A DNA stretch of 64,000 bases from Thelonectria olida (GCA_020736575.1 JAGPYM010000001.1:992001-1056000); one strand, 5' to 3'; shown: positions 10,265 through 23,520, numbered from the stretch's first letter. The notes: generated by a model not told the origin, from the letters alone. Translations and numbers: made by a program.

Positions 10265-12690
10265 TGGGCAACACGTAATACGGAAACGTGAACCAGGTGT
10301 TCTGCGGATGGCCTTGTACGACTTGAAGAAACTTGAAAGGGATCTTGCTTTTGGGTGTTTTCTTTTTAGGGAACGACAATACGGGGAATGAATGGGGGAT
10401 GCTTCGGAAATGCCCCCAACGGAGTCCTTGTCATTTACTATCACGGGGGATTATGACAAGCCGTGACTCGAGAAGCACCGTGTACAACAAGAACAAGTCA
10501 TAAGTTATAGCTTACATCAGGCCTAGACGGTCGCAATAGATGATTAATAGTGTTCGGAAAGACAACGACGTCCACCTGAGCTAAGCAGCAAGCGAGAGGC
10601 GAGAGAGGTCATGGCGGGAGACAGTCCACCACGGCCGTGACGCTGCTGGTCCGGATCCGACGCCGCCGACGGACGAGGGACGTTTCTCCGTCCGGTGAAG
10701 CACACGTCAGCTCCAACGGTAGGTCTGCAATATGTTTCTGTGCATCTCAGCCTTTTTGGTGGATTCCGCCCGCTTGAGGTTCCCACGGCCAGCATCCCTG
10801 CATCGCACCCTGGCAGGACAAGTCCTAGCAAAGGTTGGACGGTAAAGGAGACGGGGAGACTTTACGTTCTCGTCGATCCTACCCAACCTTGGTGGTGTTT
10901 GCTTCACGCTGCTGTACTGGTCCTCAAATCTCCGGGGGGCGCTGTTGGCTAGCACGTTGCCGGGGAGCCACGAGGTGTCCAGTACTTGTGGCAGAAAAGG
11001 GGGGCCCTTTCGATGTTCTTCCCATGTGAGCGCCTTGAGTAATTAGTCTACGTTTCCTTGTCGACGTTTCCTGGGATCATACGATGGCGCGCCGGGAGCA
11101 TGGGGAGCGATGGGATATGTAATCGAGAAACGCTCGGTCCGCCGAATTGCACGTGGAAGCCTCACATACAATCGTCCGCCCGGAGTTGGGATGAACGCTA
11201 GCAGGCTGAGGCTAACGAAAGGGACGGGGGAGAATGAGGGACAACGTTGTCTATCTCTCTCGCGTCGGGCACTGTTACTTTGCAAGGGGGGAGAGAAGGG
11301 GAGTGTTGTTGCAACCTTGGGACTTGGATCAAGTCACTCGCACAGAATAACCAACTAACTATGTACCTAGCCAACGGGACAAAGACTTCAGCCGACTTGT
11401 ACTTCGCATGTCTTAGGCTTTTGATCTGGGCGCGATCACCGGCGAGGATGATGGCGTCAACTCGCGAGACTAACACCGCGATGAATTAACCTGCCGCCAG
11501 AATGGCAGGCTGACAGCAAAAGCGTCTACGGCCACTCTTGGTCCTCGTCGCGCGCGTGAACAGGTTCTGGAACAAAACAAACAAAACACACGGCCAATGA
11601 TTCCGTTACGTACGAGCAGTTCACCATCGGATTTTAAGATGCCCCCTCCCCAGCCATCCCCCTAGTTCATTCTCCTCTCCCGGGCTCCCCTCCCCAGGAT
11701 GCCCCTTGCTCTTCAGGGGAAGCTCCCATCGGACTAGGGAGGTTGGAGCCACCGACCTCAACGACGAACCAGCCCCCCCCTGTTGCGGGCCGCAAACTCT
11801 GTGAGACTGTGCCTCCTTCGAAAGTCTGTTCTCCGTGGGCGGCATGTGCCCCGTGATATCAAGCGAAGGTGTTGGCGAGCGGAAAGTGAATGCATGCATG
11901 CAGACTGGGTTGTCGATGCAAGGTCGAGGGGGGGAGGGGGGCTGGTCGTTATTTGCATGTGGTCTAGGTCCGACGAGAGTCTGGCTCGAAGCAAGAGTGT
12001 GCATATGCATGCTTCTATAGACCAAGGATCGCCGAATGAACTGAAGATATAGGCATGGATGCAGCGATATACACCCTTTCAGATCGATTCAATATTCACT
12101 GCCACGAACTGTTTCTATAATCATCGCATGCTCCGGCACATACGCGTCCTGGCTCCGTCATGTCTCCATGTTGATTCCAAACTGGCCGTCAACGCTCCCA
12201 TTCTGCAACGTTCCAGTTCTGTTACCGGCGCACAGATATAATGAGACATGGGGTAAAGTGAACGCAAAAATGTTCTTAAGATGAATTGTGTGAGCAGCTA
12301 CATAGCGCTCTATGTATCAAATTATACAGAAGGAGTGGATCCATGCCATGGAGTAATACAAATATATACATGCTCCCAAAAGCCAGACCTGCCCGGCAAG
12401 GTCTCCAAGGGAGGGTCAACCGAAAATAAATAAAGGAAAGCCGAATAGACGAATAGACCAACCAGGACAATTTTGGGGAAATGCTGTAGCAGCCGTGAAT
12501 ATTCATGTGATTAAGGAAGAAACAGTGAAACAAGTAAGGGAATGGTGGCCGTTGCATGGTAGAATGCTCGCTGTAAAAGGAATGTAGGATTGGGTATCAT
12601 GATTGATCCAGGTCGGCCGTAAGTCGTAAAAGACAACGTACAAAATCGAAAGGTAAATTGGAATTAAGCTCAGCACGTATGAACAAGGGT
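10265..12690. other. Convergent intergenic region, nothing coding
   Basis: 2.4 kb between the 3' ends of the sorting nexin and the Uds1-like gene. Small frames only, no domain signal. There are G-rich runs near 11928-11942. Parts next to the genes will be 3' UTR. Confidence 0.5.
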
Positions 12691-14605
12691 TCACGGCTTG
12701 TAAACTGTATTGGAAAGCATTGGGATGTAGTCGTCAGTTGATACATCCTTCTTTGGGGTTGGGGTTGGGGCCGCGGTCGGTGTGAGCCCACGTGGGGAGC
12801 GGAAAGTGAAGGTGGTAGGCTCAAGCTTTGGGGACACATTGTTCGAAACCGAGCCACCGTTGATGAGTCTCTCGTGGCTCTTCTGGCGGTGGAGTGCGAT
12901 CCGCTTTGGTTCCGGAAGCAGGGAATCAGTGGTGGAATCTTGGGCTGCATCGGTGGCCTCGGTGGCATTGTTGCTCATCTTGGTGATCTCGTTCTCGACA
13001 TCAGCAAGCAGAGCGTATACATCGTCGCCAGCATAGATGCGGATGCTCTCCACATCAACTCTAGCATACGAACTGCCACTCGCGGGTCTCTCTTCCGTTG
13101 CCTCCTCAATCTGGGCGGCCTCCTCAACGAGAGGCTGCTCCAGAATTGTGCTAGGAACAAACCGCTGTGGTGATGGAGACTTATTCTCTGTGCGAGTGGG
13201 GGTGAAGGTCTGCTTGGAAGGGCTTCTAGGTGGCGTGGAAATGGCTTCAATGCCTGGGAAGGAGGGCCCGCCCTTTGTTTGTTGAAGAGGCGCAGCGAAG
13301 GCGACTGAACCACCGACGGAGAGAGTGGCAGCTGCAGCAACGTGCTCGAGAAGCTTCTGGCGGACACGCGTCCGTCGATTCTCGGCCTGCTCCAGCTTGT
13401 TGACCCAGTCATCAATGGAAGCATCAAGCTCAGCAAGAGCTTCTTCTTGTCGGAGCATAGACTCATGGCTGAACTTGACCATGCGCGGGGATCGTAAGTA
13501 CTGGCAGATGCGTGAGTGGAGATTGCGTCGACCAACACGGAGCGAGTTGTAAGTTCGGCGGAGATACTCAGTCCTCTCATCAAGGTGACGAAGTTCCTTG
13601 GATAGAAGTTCAACATCGGCGGGTCTGAGAACCTCAAAGCGCTCAGCCTGGGCAACAGCTTGCTGTTGGAGTAGAACAATGTCGCTCGCAACAATCTTCT
13701 CTGTAGCCTCTGAGAGCTTGATACCTAGAGGCAGCTGCTCAAACGCAGTCTGGGACGTGCGTTGGTCTGAGCTCTTGCTTCTCTTTGACTCAGACCTCTG
13801 GATAATTGGGCCTGGGTTGTTTCGGAGATCTGACCTCTTCCTTGGTCGTCCCCTATCTATGATACCAGAAGACTCGGATCCGCCTCTTCGGTGGCCTCTA
13901 ACTGAAACGGGCGTCTCCATGTTCACAGGGGGCGTACAACGGCCATCCCAACCCTTTGGAGAAGCTGTTCGAGATTCAAGAATGGGTGCAGATACTGGAG
14001 TAGGAATCCCAGCACAGGATGTGCCCGTGGTCGAAGCCGACTTGGGTGAGGTCAGGTCCGGCAGTGAGGAGCTTGGCGTGGTCAATGGTGTCCGACTTCG
14101 GGGCGATGCATCGGCGCGCCCCTGTCTCAAAGAGTCGTTCCTAGTAGGGAAATGGTTGAGAGACTGTTGTCTTCGGAGTCTAGAAGGAGGCACATAATCC
14201 GGTTTGGGGATCACGAGAGGAGCAAGCTGCTTTGGCGATAGACTGCCGACAATGGATGTCCTTGATTCGACGACAGGAGAGAGAATATCTGAAGCCTCGT
14301 CGTCGCTCTCTGTGTAGAGAAAAGTGTCTGCCAGGCGATGTTTCCTTGAGGTGTGGCCTGGGGCACTGTTTGAGCGCTCGTGAAGAGCAGGTCGTCCAGG
14401 AATTGTAGCTAGAGTTGAGTCAGTACGGCGTTCAAAGAGAGAATCGCAGGCCAACGTACGGGAGTCCATGGCAATTTCCTGAACCGTGGTCATCGGGCCC
14501 AGCTCAGGAACGCTAACTTTGCGTCGTCGAACCAGGCTGTGCTGGTTGAGACGCTTCTTAATGGCATTGGCGGCGGTGGTTGTTGCTGAGGTCTGCTGTT
14601 GTGGT

Positions 14606-14636
<31 letters not shown>

Positions 14637-14949
14637 TCTCACCAACGGCAGGCAGAGGCTTCTCTACATCTGGAGGAGGCTTTTGGCTGTTGAGTACCGG
14701 TAGTTTCCTCTCCTTTGGAAACAGTTGGTACTTGCGCGGCGGCTCGGGTTGTTGCATTCTCCAAGTAAAAGGCTTCTCGGGTAGTGGTGGTGGTGTTTCG
14801 TTCTGTAAGTGATGGGAGAGGTAAGCAATTGGGCTAATACGGGGCGTGCAATGGCGGTTTCAACTTCATACCGAGTCATTGGTGTACTGGGAGGTCGTCT
14901 TTGATATAGTTTTGTCGACATCGACGATACACTTGGCGATATGAGCCAT
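12691..14949 (-). CDS. Uds1-like (up-regulated during septation) coiled-coil protein with polyQ
   Basis: Minus-strand exons 14949-14872, 14802-14460 and 14408-12691, with introns of 69 and 51 nt, encode 712 aa. I chose the start at 14949 because MAHIAKCIVDVDKTISK joins in phase to TPPPLPEKPFTWRMQQPEPP; reading from the internal Met at 14757 would truncate this. Residues about 81-95 are a polyQ tract. Residues 100-350 are disordered and Ser/Pro-rich (SPTIPGRPALHERSNS). A helical region near 365-500 (LPLGIKLSEATEKIVASDIV, then LRHLDERTEYLRRTYNSLRV) resembles the Pfam Uds1 domain. The C-terminal part is disordered. A role in septation or polarity is inferred from the family only. The 51-nt intron is a multiple of three without a stop. 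Confidence 0.8.
14600..14636. repeat. CTG/CAG trinucleotide tract coding polyQ
   Basis: About nine consecutive CTG units on the plus strand, preceded by interrupted TTG/CTG units, read on the minus strand as glutamine within the Uds1-like protein. Length variation between strains is likely. Confidence 0.9.
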
Positions 14950-17900
14950 TGTGTTCGAAACGCACCGTCCAGTACTGGAGCCGGGAGGGGAATTGAGTGT
15001 CAGAGTTTGAGGGGCTGGGTCGGGACGGCACTGCCGTGAAAATCGGAAAGGGTGCTACCGCGAGTTGGTACGTTTCGAGTCGAGTAGTGTCGTGGCAGCT
15101 GAGTGCAACGTCGAAATCTGGAACCAAGGCTATATAACGATGGAGGAGGTGGGATGAAACTTCGGACGCTGGACTAGATGCCAAGCTATCAAGTCCACAA
15201 GCTGGCTTCCCTTCACTTATATCTCAGCACCCAAAAGAGAGGGAGCAAGCAGGTGGCTCGTTTCTTAGCCACCGGGCCCCTGTCCCTGACAATCTGGCTA
15301 CCCCTTGCTCAAGGGCCAGGACTTAAGCCCGGACGGGGGTGAGTGCAGTGTCAAAGACATCGAGAAGCTTTTAGACGGGTGGCCTGAGACATGGCCGCGA
15401 GACGTGGTGGAGAGGAGGGCAGGCAGTGCTTGCTGCTGGTAATCCGTAGACGGCTTCAGGGCGCCACAAGAGCCCAAGCTAAGCACCAGGATCGGGAGGC
15501 ATGGCGGAAGGGGGATAGACCCGTGGCGTTGAGAGGCCTGTCAGAAGCCCGGGGTGGGAGGGCAAGGGAGGCAATCCAGGGGGTTATCCACCATTGCGGC
15601 CTGGTAGACTTGTCAACCGAAAAGCCTAAGTCCCTTGGCCGTCCATCCAAAAACGGGGCTTGGGACCGTTGTGAGAGAGCAAGACAGAGGCCTTTGACTC
15701 TTGAGCTATCCCCGGCCCCCGTTGGCGCTAGCAATTCGGCAGGGCAGTCCCTCCACCATGACGCTCGAAGTCGACGACTCCACAGACTCCTGGCCGCTTT
15801 TCGAGATGGACCGGCCCTACTTGGCAAGGCCGGAGCTTGGAGCAAGGACGCCGCGTTCGCGGACTGCTGCTGCACGCTGTTCAAGCGTGGGCTCGTGCTG
15901 TTTGGGACTGTTGTTTGGTTGGTGGTTTTCAGAACAGCCGAAATACCAAGGGTTTGTGGTCCCTAATGGTGATGCACGAGCAGGCGGCGAACTCCCTAGG
16001 TTTGCAGGCAAGCGAAATCGAATTACGGTGCTTATTACGGGCCTGTGGGTTGCTGACAACTTTGACATGAGGTTGCGGTCATGATGTTGCTTTGTTTGCT
16101 TCCGAATTGAGGCGATGAGTTAAGATCAGCAATATCAGGTACTTTTCGTAGGTATGGTATGGGTGTGAGATATGTCGACAGGCACCTTCTTGCCTTGTTG
16201 CCCAGGCTCACCTCAGTTCCCGTCTCAGGCTGCCATCCGCAGAGGGAAGGTGCAAGTGCTGATGTGCGCGACTCGCTACCGGCTACCGAGGCGCAGGTAG
16301 GTGGTTAGGTAAGTAGCTGCTACTTTGTCAGCCTTCGGCTGCACAGACTGTTATCGTGAGCGAGCAAACTTGTGAGCGTTTCATAAGGAGACATCGCCAC
16401 ATCAACAGGGAGGCCCAAGGGAAATGCTTCCTGCCGATCTTGTTCCATTGGGTTGCGTCGCTTCATAATCTGGCCTCGCACCGGTTGCATTCCGATTAAT
16501 CCTCCGAAGGCAGCAGAGGCGTCTCATTCGTCCATACCACGTGAGCTTTGGTCTATCAAAGCACTTGCAGCATCACAACTCGCCAGTCTAGGCCAGGAGA
16601 AGCGACACGGCGATAGGTCGCATCAGATGCATCGCTTCACCAAGGTTGTTCCCTTCATCCTTTGCCCGATCTCGAGTCAGAGGCGTCCAAAGCGGTGATC
16701 GATGCTACCTCGTGCGTCCGGTTTATCTCGCGTGCAGCAATCTAGACTCTGGAGACTGGTTGATCTGTTGCTCTTGTTTGGTTTGGAACGCGGAGAACGG
16801 TTGTTAGTGGTCTAGTTGTTGACGCAAAGTGACACGAGGTGCATAGCGCCCCCAATACAGTAACGTCCCTCCATGTTGGCTGAATCACTTCACGTTAATC
16901 AACCTCGAGAACAGGGCAGATCAGGTGTTCGCATTGATTGTTGGCAAATAGTCCCCGATCGACACGTCCCGTCATGCCCGAGCCTGATGATCCGCAAAAG
17001 CGGCCAAGCATGTTATCGACAGCACGTCAGTGTGTCATTACGCTTGATTTCAATGCCTTTATTTTTACTTTTTGTTCCGTATTGATGTGAACAAACGTCA
17101 TGGGTGGCATGGTATTGTTTCTCATCCCCCTCGCCCTCGAGGAGTCGAGCCCTCCCTTGCCCCGGCTCGCTTCCCATCACGGTGGTTGACCGTTGATGAG
17201 GGCAAACTGGCTCAACCATCCCCGCGGAATTTCTTCCACCCTGGAGAGGAAAAGGGTCTTGCATCTAGCTTCTGTCCGAATACGCCGACTCAATCGGGCC
17301 CTTTTTTCCATCTCATCGTCGTTCTGGAACGAAGCCTTGCTGAAAGCGTCCATACGCCCGACGCCTGTACCAGTCCTCGCCGAGAAGCGGTGCTGGGTTT
17401 CCGGGGTCGTTGCATCCTGGGCAATTTTCTTTCTTTACTTTTTTTCTTCATCATCTACGTACATGCCAGATCTGAACTTCAGCCCCGTTGGTGCATCCGT
17501 CTGGTGTCGTCTCGCCATTGACGCTTCGTTGTTGGTTGCTGGTCTAGACCATCCAGCGTATGTGGACTAACTAGGCCTTCGAGAAGTTGAGATTGCCTTG
17601 CCCTAGATTGCTCTTCAGGTTGTCACCGTCAACTCCAACCGAATAAAAGCGGTCTTTTTCTTCGTCAAACTGTCAAAGACTCCGATAACCTTGTCGTCTA
17701 AGCGATATCTTAGCTTGCTATTGACATGGCCCAATGGTCCATCCTCTCTCCTCTGTCCCGCCGTCCGGATGCTGGAGCCGGCCTGGGATGTGCACCCGTC
17801 GGGGGATCTGTCCACCCTTGCTGACATTGACATGCCTGTCCCTTGTTTGTTGCCCTCATGACGCCGGTGTGTCCTATCCGAGTTTTCTTAGGCCAGTCGC

Positions 17901-20900
17901 GGTACATGTCTTTGCCACTGCTACCTCACACTGAAGGGGAGGCTGGGAACGAGACTCGAGTTGTCTAGATCTGCATCTTCATACCAAGCTATCCGCGCAA
18001 AGTAGCAATCGCTACCACATGGCCTCGGCAGCTAATAGCTCTCCAGCTATGACATCTTCGACAGAGCAACGTCGGCGAGCTATTCGCAAGAGACGGGACA
18101 CTACGAGACGCTACTGCCCCAGTTCTCGGATGGCATCCGGTTGCGTGAAATCCGACCTGGTCAACAACTTCACAAGATGCAAGAGATACTACCACACAAT
18201 CGAGAAATTAGGTATCATCGTAGGATTTACGCTCAGCCGTCGCGTTTACGCGAGGTTTCTGACTACCAAACCAGCGCTCTTAGTGACAGGCGTAGTGCAG
18301 CGCTGCCTTGATTGCTTGTCTGCTTGGTGCAGCCAAGCGAGGGCATTCTCAAACACCGGCCCAACAGGATCTCGACCGTTCTCCCGGAACCAACAGCTTA
18401 TGCTGACTGTGGCAAATAAATGGACCAGGGAGCGAGAACAATGCAGTCGCGGAGAATTGCAAGCAATCACAACCCAGTGTCTGGATGCTTTCGGCTACCG
18501 ACATGTCCAAACGGAGGCATCCGAGGAGGGCTTTCCATTTGAGACTTCTGTAGTAAACGAAACAAGTCTCGCTCACCCAGTGTTTGACCATCACGGACTG
18601 CGGCCGCCATGCAGCATGTGACTTGCATTGCTACTGTACCAGCGACTACCACTGAGGGATTAGGTACCTTTGTGACATGGCGCAGGCATCTGGTCGGCTT
18701 TTGCTTTTGGCACATTGCCACAACACCATCGATTCGACTGCCGGAGTCAAGTGACGAGCTGCCTCAGCACTTCCTCGCAAATAAAAGTGTCATTATAGCC
18801 ATATTTGCTTTGCTATACTGCAGCTACCAGTCTTTCTCCGCTTTGTGATATCACTCTAGCGTTCCATCAACTACGTCAACTTCGAGACAGTACGGAGATA
18901 ACAGGACAGATGGATGACTTGGCAGCATTGTGTCGGTTGAAAGGCGACCCCGAGGGTTGTTTTCTCATCTCTTCGGGAAGGTATCGCAACCAGCATCTTC
19001 ACCGAACAGCCAGACGACGTAAGGAGTCCTAGCTTAGGTGACTAACTAAGTAGAACCCTCTCGTCTCTCTCCTTATCAAATCAATGACTCGTTTCGTCTC
19101 CCATCAAGTTTGACATGTCGGCAGCTCTTTTTCATCCCCGCCTTGTCAAACCTCCCTCCACGTCCGAGTCTGGAACCGTGACCCGGCCGAGATCAACCAA
19201 CATCAGCCAGGGCCGCGCTCACCAAAGGCTATAACACCCTGAAGTAACCATCACTCGCATCTGGGCAAGCCAGGGACCCCGGCCGCAGCCCAGGCTTCTC
19301 TTCGCCCTTAGCGGCCCCTGCGTTAGACCAACGGTCGGGATCTCCACCGCGCACTCACACCGTCGCCACCGTTAAACGGCTTGTGCTCGCTTCAGTTTCG
19401 TGGGGTGAGGTCTCACCATGCAGCTCTCAGAAGGAAAGAAAAAACTTGGTACGTTCCCGTTTTCGCCCCCCCATTGTCCACGGCCACGCTGTTTCCATGT
19501 TTATCAAGCTCGAAAAGGAGACATTTCCGTAGCCCGAACCAGACACTTGGGAAGTTTTCCACAGCTCTGGGCCTCTGGCGAGGCACAATTCATCGACGGC
19601 AGGTGACCTCCCTCTGCGGGGTAGAAACAGCGTTTCAAGGGCGGAACATTAGGCACAAGAAGTCCTTCACTGATCAACCTGTGGACTCGTCTAGGAAGGT
19701 TCTTCTGCAAGCACTCTCGCAGTGGAAACCAGGGGTCTCGGCAAGTGAGATGCCTTTGCATTATGAGGCACCATGCTCATGACCATGAAGGGGGCGAAAA
19801 TGCAACGCCGCCGGGTTTCATAGTTTACAGGCACAAATGCGCGTATAGTCACAAACCCTGGGTAGGATTCGATCTGCATAGCACATAAGTCGCTCCCGTC
19901 TCAGAATGTGGGAGATGTCTTGGATTTACGGAGGCGCAGCCCGGTACCAGCGATGGCATAACGATAGTGGCATAATTAACGGCCCTTCGAACAGTTTGAC
20001 AAGGTTGTTAATCAAGGCAAGCTAATCACGGAGACCCACGACCATGTGGTAGATGGCGTGCGGAAGCCTCGGCGCGAGCAAGCATGGACCGAGTTGATGA
20101 AGCGCTTGTAGGGTAATCATGGTCAATGTTGGCAGCATCAGCATCAGCATCAGCATCGCCGACCTGACACCCTTTTGCCTCACGGATAAAAACATTGCGG
20201 ACGGGGGAATCGGGGGAGATGTGGAAATTGCCCATGGCTAAGAGATGCGGCGGAACTCAACAATGCGTCGCGGCGGATGTCGGGATTAAACAGCAATCTT
20301 CCATGTCCGTTTCTGAGATGCGATATGCATCCGAATAGAACAGAATCCTCGGCTTGGTTTCTTTTCTTAGAAGTCGCGAGATCTATACCGAGTTGGAGTG
20401 ACAGGGCGACAAGCGAGAATAGTTGTGGCTTTCATGGTTAATTAGACCAGGCCAGCTTGAGGAACAGAGCCAGGGGAGTGGTCGTTCTCTCTTTTGGCAG
20501 CTGGAGCCCACAGCGGGCGAATCTACGAATAAAGGTGACGAGTACGAGATTGTAATATAATATAATGATGACTATTCGTAATGCGTGGGTAGCTGTTGAT
20601 TTTTTCGCAGTGGATGGACCAAGGGGCAACAAACCAGACGATGCAAAAGTACCTACTCCCGATATCATCGTCAAACGTGGCGCGATGCGTGTCGAAATGC
20701 CCTCACAAATTTGGTCGTGTCGCCCAGTGGTTAGAGAGCATCGGGAAGGTACCAGAATCCGTAGGTCCACCACCCGCAGACGGCCTCACGTGACTCGCCG
20801 TATCAGGAATCTGGCTGCCACGCCGTCCCGCTCTTCGACGCACTCGTGACGTGGGCGGAACAGCTGTACGAGTTAGGTAATCCAGCAATTGAGACACAAG

Positions 20901-20917
20901 AGGAGTCTCGCCAACTC
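14950..20917. other. Long gene-poor region (6 kb)
   Basis: No open frame here has domain-like content or splice-linked partners. The largest, 18019-18621 (+) and 15391-15966 (+), look like chance frames with poor fungal character. A (GCATCA)n microsatellite lies at 20134-20157. The last few hundred bases are the promoter of the aminopeptidase gene. Non-coding transcripts cannot be excluded. Confidence 0.5.
20134..20157. repeat. (GCATCA)n microsatellite
   Basis: About four tandem copies of the hexamer, the last one imperfect, in non-coding DNA. Confidence 0.85.
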
Positions 20918-23039
20918 ATGTCGTGGCTTTCTTGCTTCAAGAGGCCATTCTTCCTTCGATCCTCGCAAATCACAGTCACGAACAATCTGAGACGGAGCTT
21001 CGCAACAGTCAACATGGCTACCCGAGATCCCAGCACCCTCTCCAACTATGACGCTTGGCGTACCCAGCACACCACGGCTGACTTCAAGATCAACTTTGAG
21101 GACAAGCGTCTCCAGGGCACTGTGAACCTGTACCTTCAGTCGCAGACTGACAGGCAAAGCAACGAGATCATCTTGGACTCGAGATTCCTCGACATCTCTA
21201 ATGTGAGCATTGACTCGGTCGACTCCACCTGGGAGCTGAAGGAGTACTCTGCTCCCCTCGGCGCTCCCTTGCACATTTCCATTCCCAAGGGTGCTGCAAA
21301 GGGCGAGATCGTCAACCTCGCTATTCAGCTCAAGACCACAAAGGACTGTACTGCCCTCCAATGGCTCACCCCAGGTCAGACATCCAACAGACGATACCCA
21401 TACATGTTCTCTCAATGCCAGGCCATCAACGCTCGCTCCATCTTCCCTTGCCAGGATACTCCCGATGTCAAGTCGACCTTCACTTTCAAGATAACCTCTC
21501 AATTGCCCGTGGTTGCCAGCGGTGTTCCTGTGGGTGACCACGAGGGTACACCTGGATTCGACAAGCTCTATCACTTCGAGCAAAAGGTCCCCATCCCTTC
21601 ATACCTCTTCGCTGTGGCTTCCGGAGACATTGCAACTGCTCCCATTGGGCCTCGTAGCATAGTGGCTACTGGTCCTAATGAGCTGGCTGACTGCAAGTGG
21701 GAGCTTGAGCGCGACATGGAAAAGTTCATGGAGGTCGCTGAGAAGTTAGTCTTTCCATACAAGTGGGGAGCGTACAATGTCCTAGTCTTGCCCCCCAGCT
21801 TCCCGTACGGAGGTGAGTTCTCGCAAAGTCCTACTCGGCCAATGTGTCAAAACTCATACAACAACAGGAATGGAGAACCCCATTTACACCTTTGCTACCC
21901 CTACCATCATCAGTGGCGATCGTCAGAATGTGGACGTCATCGCCCATGAGCTGAGCCACAGCTGGAGTGGTAACCTTGTGTCCAATGCAAGCTGGGAGCA
22001 CTTGTAAGTTTCGGGATACACCAAACTAAATAGGATGCATGCTGACTATCATCAGCTGGCTGAACGAGGGTTGGACTATGTACCTTGAGCGCCGAATTCA
22101 GGCGGCAATCCATGGCGACCCCGAGTTTGACTTCTCTGCCATCATCGGGTGGCAGTCTCTTGGTAGGCCGCCTCCTCGCCTTATTTCCGAGCCAATGCTA
22201 AACGTCTACAGAGGATGCCGTCGAGCTTTTTGGCAAGGACCACGAGTACACCAAGCTCATTATCAAGCACGATAATGTGGATCCTGAAGATGTCTACAGC
22301 ACTGTGGCCTATGAGAAGGGATTCCATTTCCTCTACTATCTTGAGCGTCTTGTCGGCCGTGAGAGCTTTGACAAGTTCATTCCTCACTACTTCACCAAGT
22401 GGTCCGCCAAGTCGCTCGACTCATTCGAGTTCAAGGAGACTTTTCTTGACTTCTTCAACGGTCTCGGAGACGATGAGATTAGCAAAAAGGTAGCCCAGAT
22501 TGACTGGGACGACAAGTTTTACAGTCCAGGTCTTCCCCCCAAGCCCGAGTTTGACACATCCTTGGCAAACATGTGCTACGACCTAGCGGAAAAATGGAAG
22601 AGCCCTGTAAGTGTCTCCATGTACGCCGTCAATTGCAATCACTAAACGTTTGTGCTAGGACTACAAGCCCAGCTCCGGCGATGTCGAGGCCTTCACCGCC
22701 AACCAGAAGCTCGTCTTCTTGGCCGAGGTTCAGCAAGCTGGTCTGGACGCCGAACGATCTCAGCTCCTGGGCAAAATTTACGACCTTGTCTCGTCACAGA
22801 ACGTCGAAATCCTAGCCGCTTATTATCAGATTGCTCTGAAGGCCGGGGATTCAACCTCGTACGAGGGTGTCGCTGAGCTTCTTGGACGAGTCGGGCGCAT
22901 GAAGTTTGTGCGGCCGCTTTTCCGTGGTTTGAACAAGGTGGACAGGCAGCTGGCTTTAGACACTTTTGCCAAGAACGAGGATTTCTATCACCCCATTTGC
23001 AAGGGCATGATAGAGAAAGATTTGGGACTCTCTGGCTAA
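20918..23039 (+). CDS. LAP2: Leukotriene-A4 hydrolase / aminopeptidase (M1 family)
   Basis: Five exons, 20918-21812, 21868-22003, 22056-22162, 22212-22606 and 22659-23039, with introns of 49-55 nt, encode 637 aa. The M1 substrate motif PYGGMENP is built across intron 1. The zinc site HELSH (about residues 325-329) with the third ligand Glu 18 residues on (WLNEGW, about 348) is assembled across intron 2. The ENxGF-like [12 protein letters not shown] and the C-terminal helical domain ([17 protein letters not shown]) are typical. The family cleaves N-terminal residues and has epoxide hydrolase activity; yeast Lap2 is the nearest named relative. The start at 20918 gives a basic mitochondrial-like leader (RPFFLRSSQ...RRSFATVN). 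An internal ATG at 21014 would give a cytosolic form. Confidence 0.94.
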
Positions 23040-23108
23040 AAGCTCACATACGTGCAATCTTAGTAGAGCTACATGTTTTAACAAGGAAACCTTTGAGCAT
23101 TTGCCCAT

Positions 23109-23520
23109 CTACTCCTCTAACCATGTGGAATGTTCCAAAACTTCGGCCCAGTTTTGACCTTCTACCTTGTCGAACTGATGAACCGAGTCCACATTGTCCG
23201 ATCCAAAATTGCCATAGAGATGGGGGAAACCGCCCTCCCATTTGATGTCCGAGGCGAAGTCAGCAAATCGCAGCTTTGCCACCCAAAGTGATGAGGCAGA
23301 ATCGAAGAACAGAGCGGATGTGGCAGGGACCTTGCGAAGTAGTGAGCAATGGATATCGCGTGTTGCGATGGAGGCTTTTGCCTACCTGGATCCCCGTGCT
23401 GAGGTGGATGAAGCCATCTTTCTTGTCCAGCTCCGACAGAGGGTTCTCTTTGGGGAACGGCGACGGGGGAGCCGAGGGGAGAATCTTGTAGACGAACTTG
23501 GGATGAGTTTCAGCTGTCAT
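23109..23520 (-). CDS. DUF952 family protein
   Basis: Two minus-strand exons, 23520-23386 and 23330-23109, with a 55-nt intron, encode 118 aa. The N-terminal half, PKFVYKILPSAPP...LSELDKKDGFIHLST, has the DUF952 hallmark GFIHLS. The second exon gives VPATSALFF, LRFADFASDIKWEGGFPHLYG and ends EHSTWLEE. An upstream in-frame ATG at 23580 would add 20 residues. DUF952 proteins are small cytosolic proteins of unknown biochemical function. The gene is tail-to-tail with the aminopeptidase, with only 69 bp between the stop codons, so transcripts probably overlap. Confidence 0.88.

Noticed and set aside
12691..14757. Uds1-like gene starting at the internal Met at 14757
   Set aside because: The upstream exon joins in phase and continues protein-like sequence, so the start is 14949.
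15391..15966. 191-aa open frame on the plus strand with an antisense 142-aa frame
   Set aside because: Two overlapping open frames driven by GC-rich sequence; no protein-like pattern.
18019..18621. 200-aa open frame on the plus strand
   Set aside because: Composition is Arg/Cys/Ser/Thr-heavy, no domain or splice partner, in an otherwise gene-free region.
20712..20780. tRNA-like stretch (CGCCCAGTGGTTAGAGAGC)
   Set aside because: An A-box-like motif is present but no good B-box (GGTTCRANYC) and no cloverleaf could be traced.
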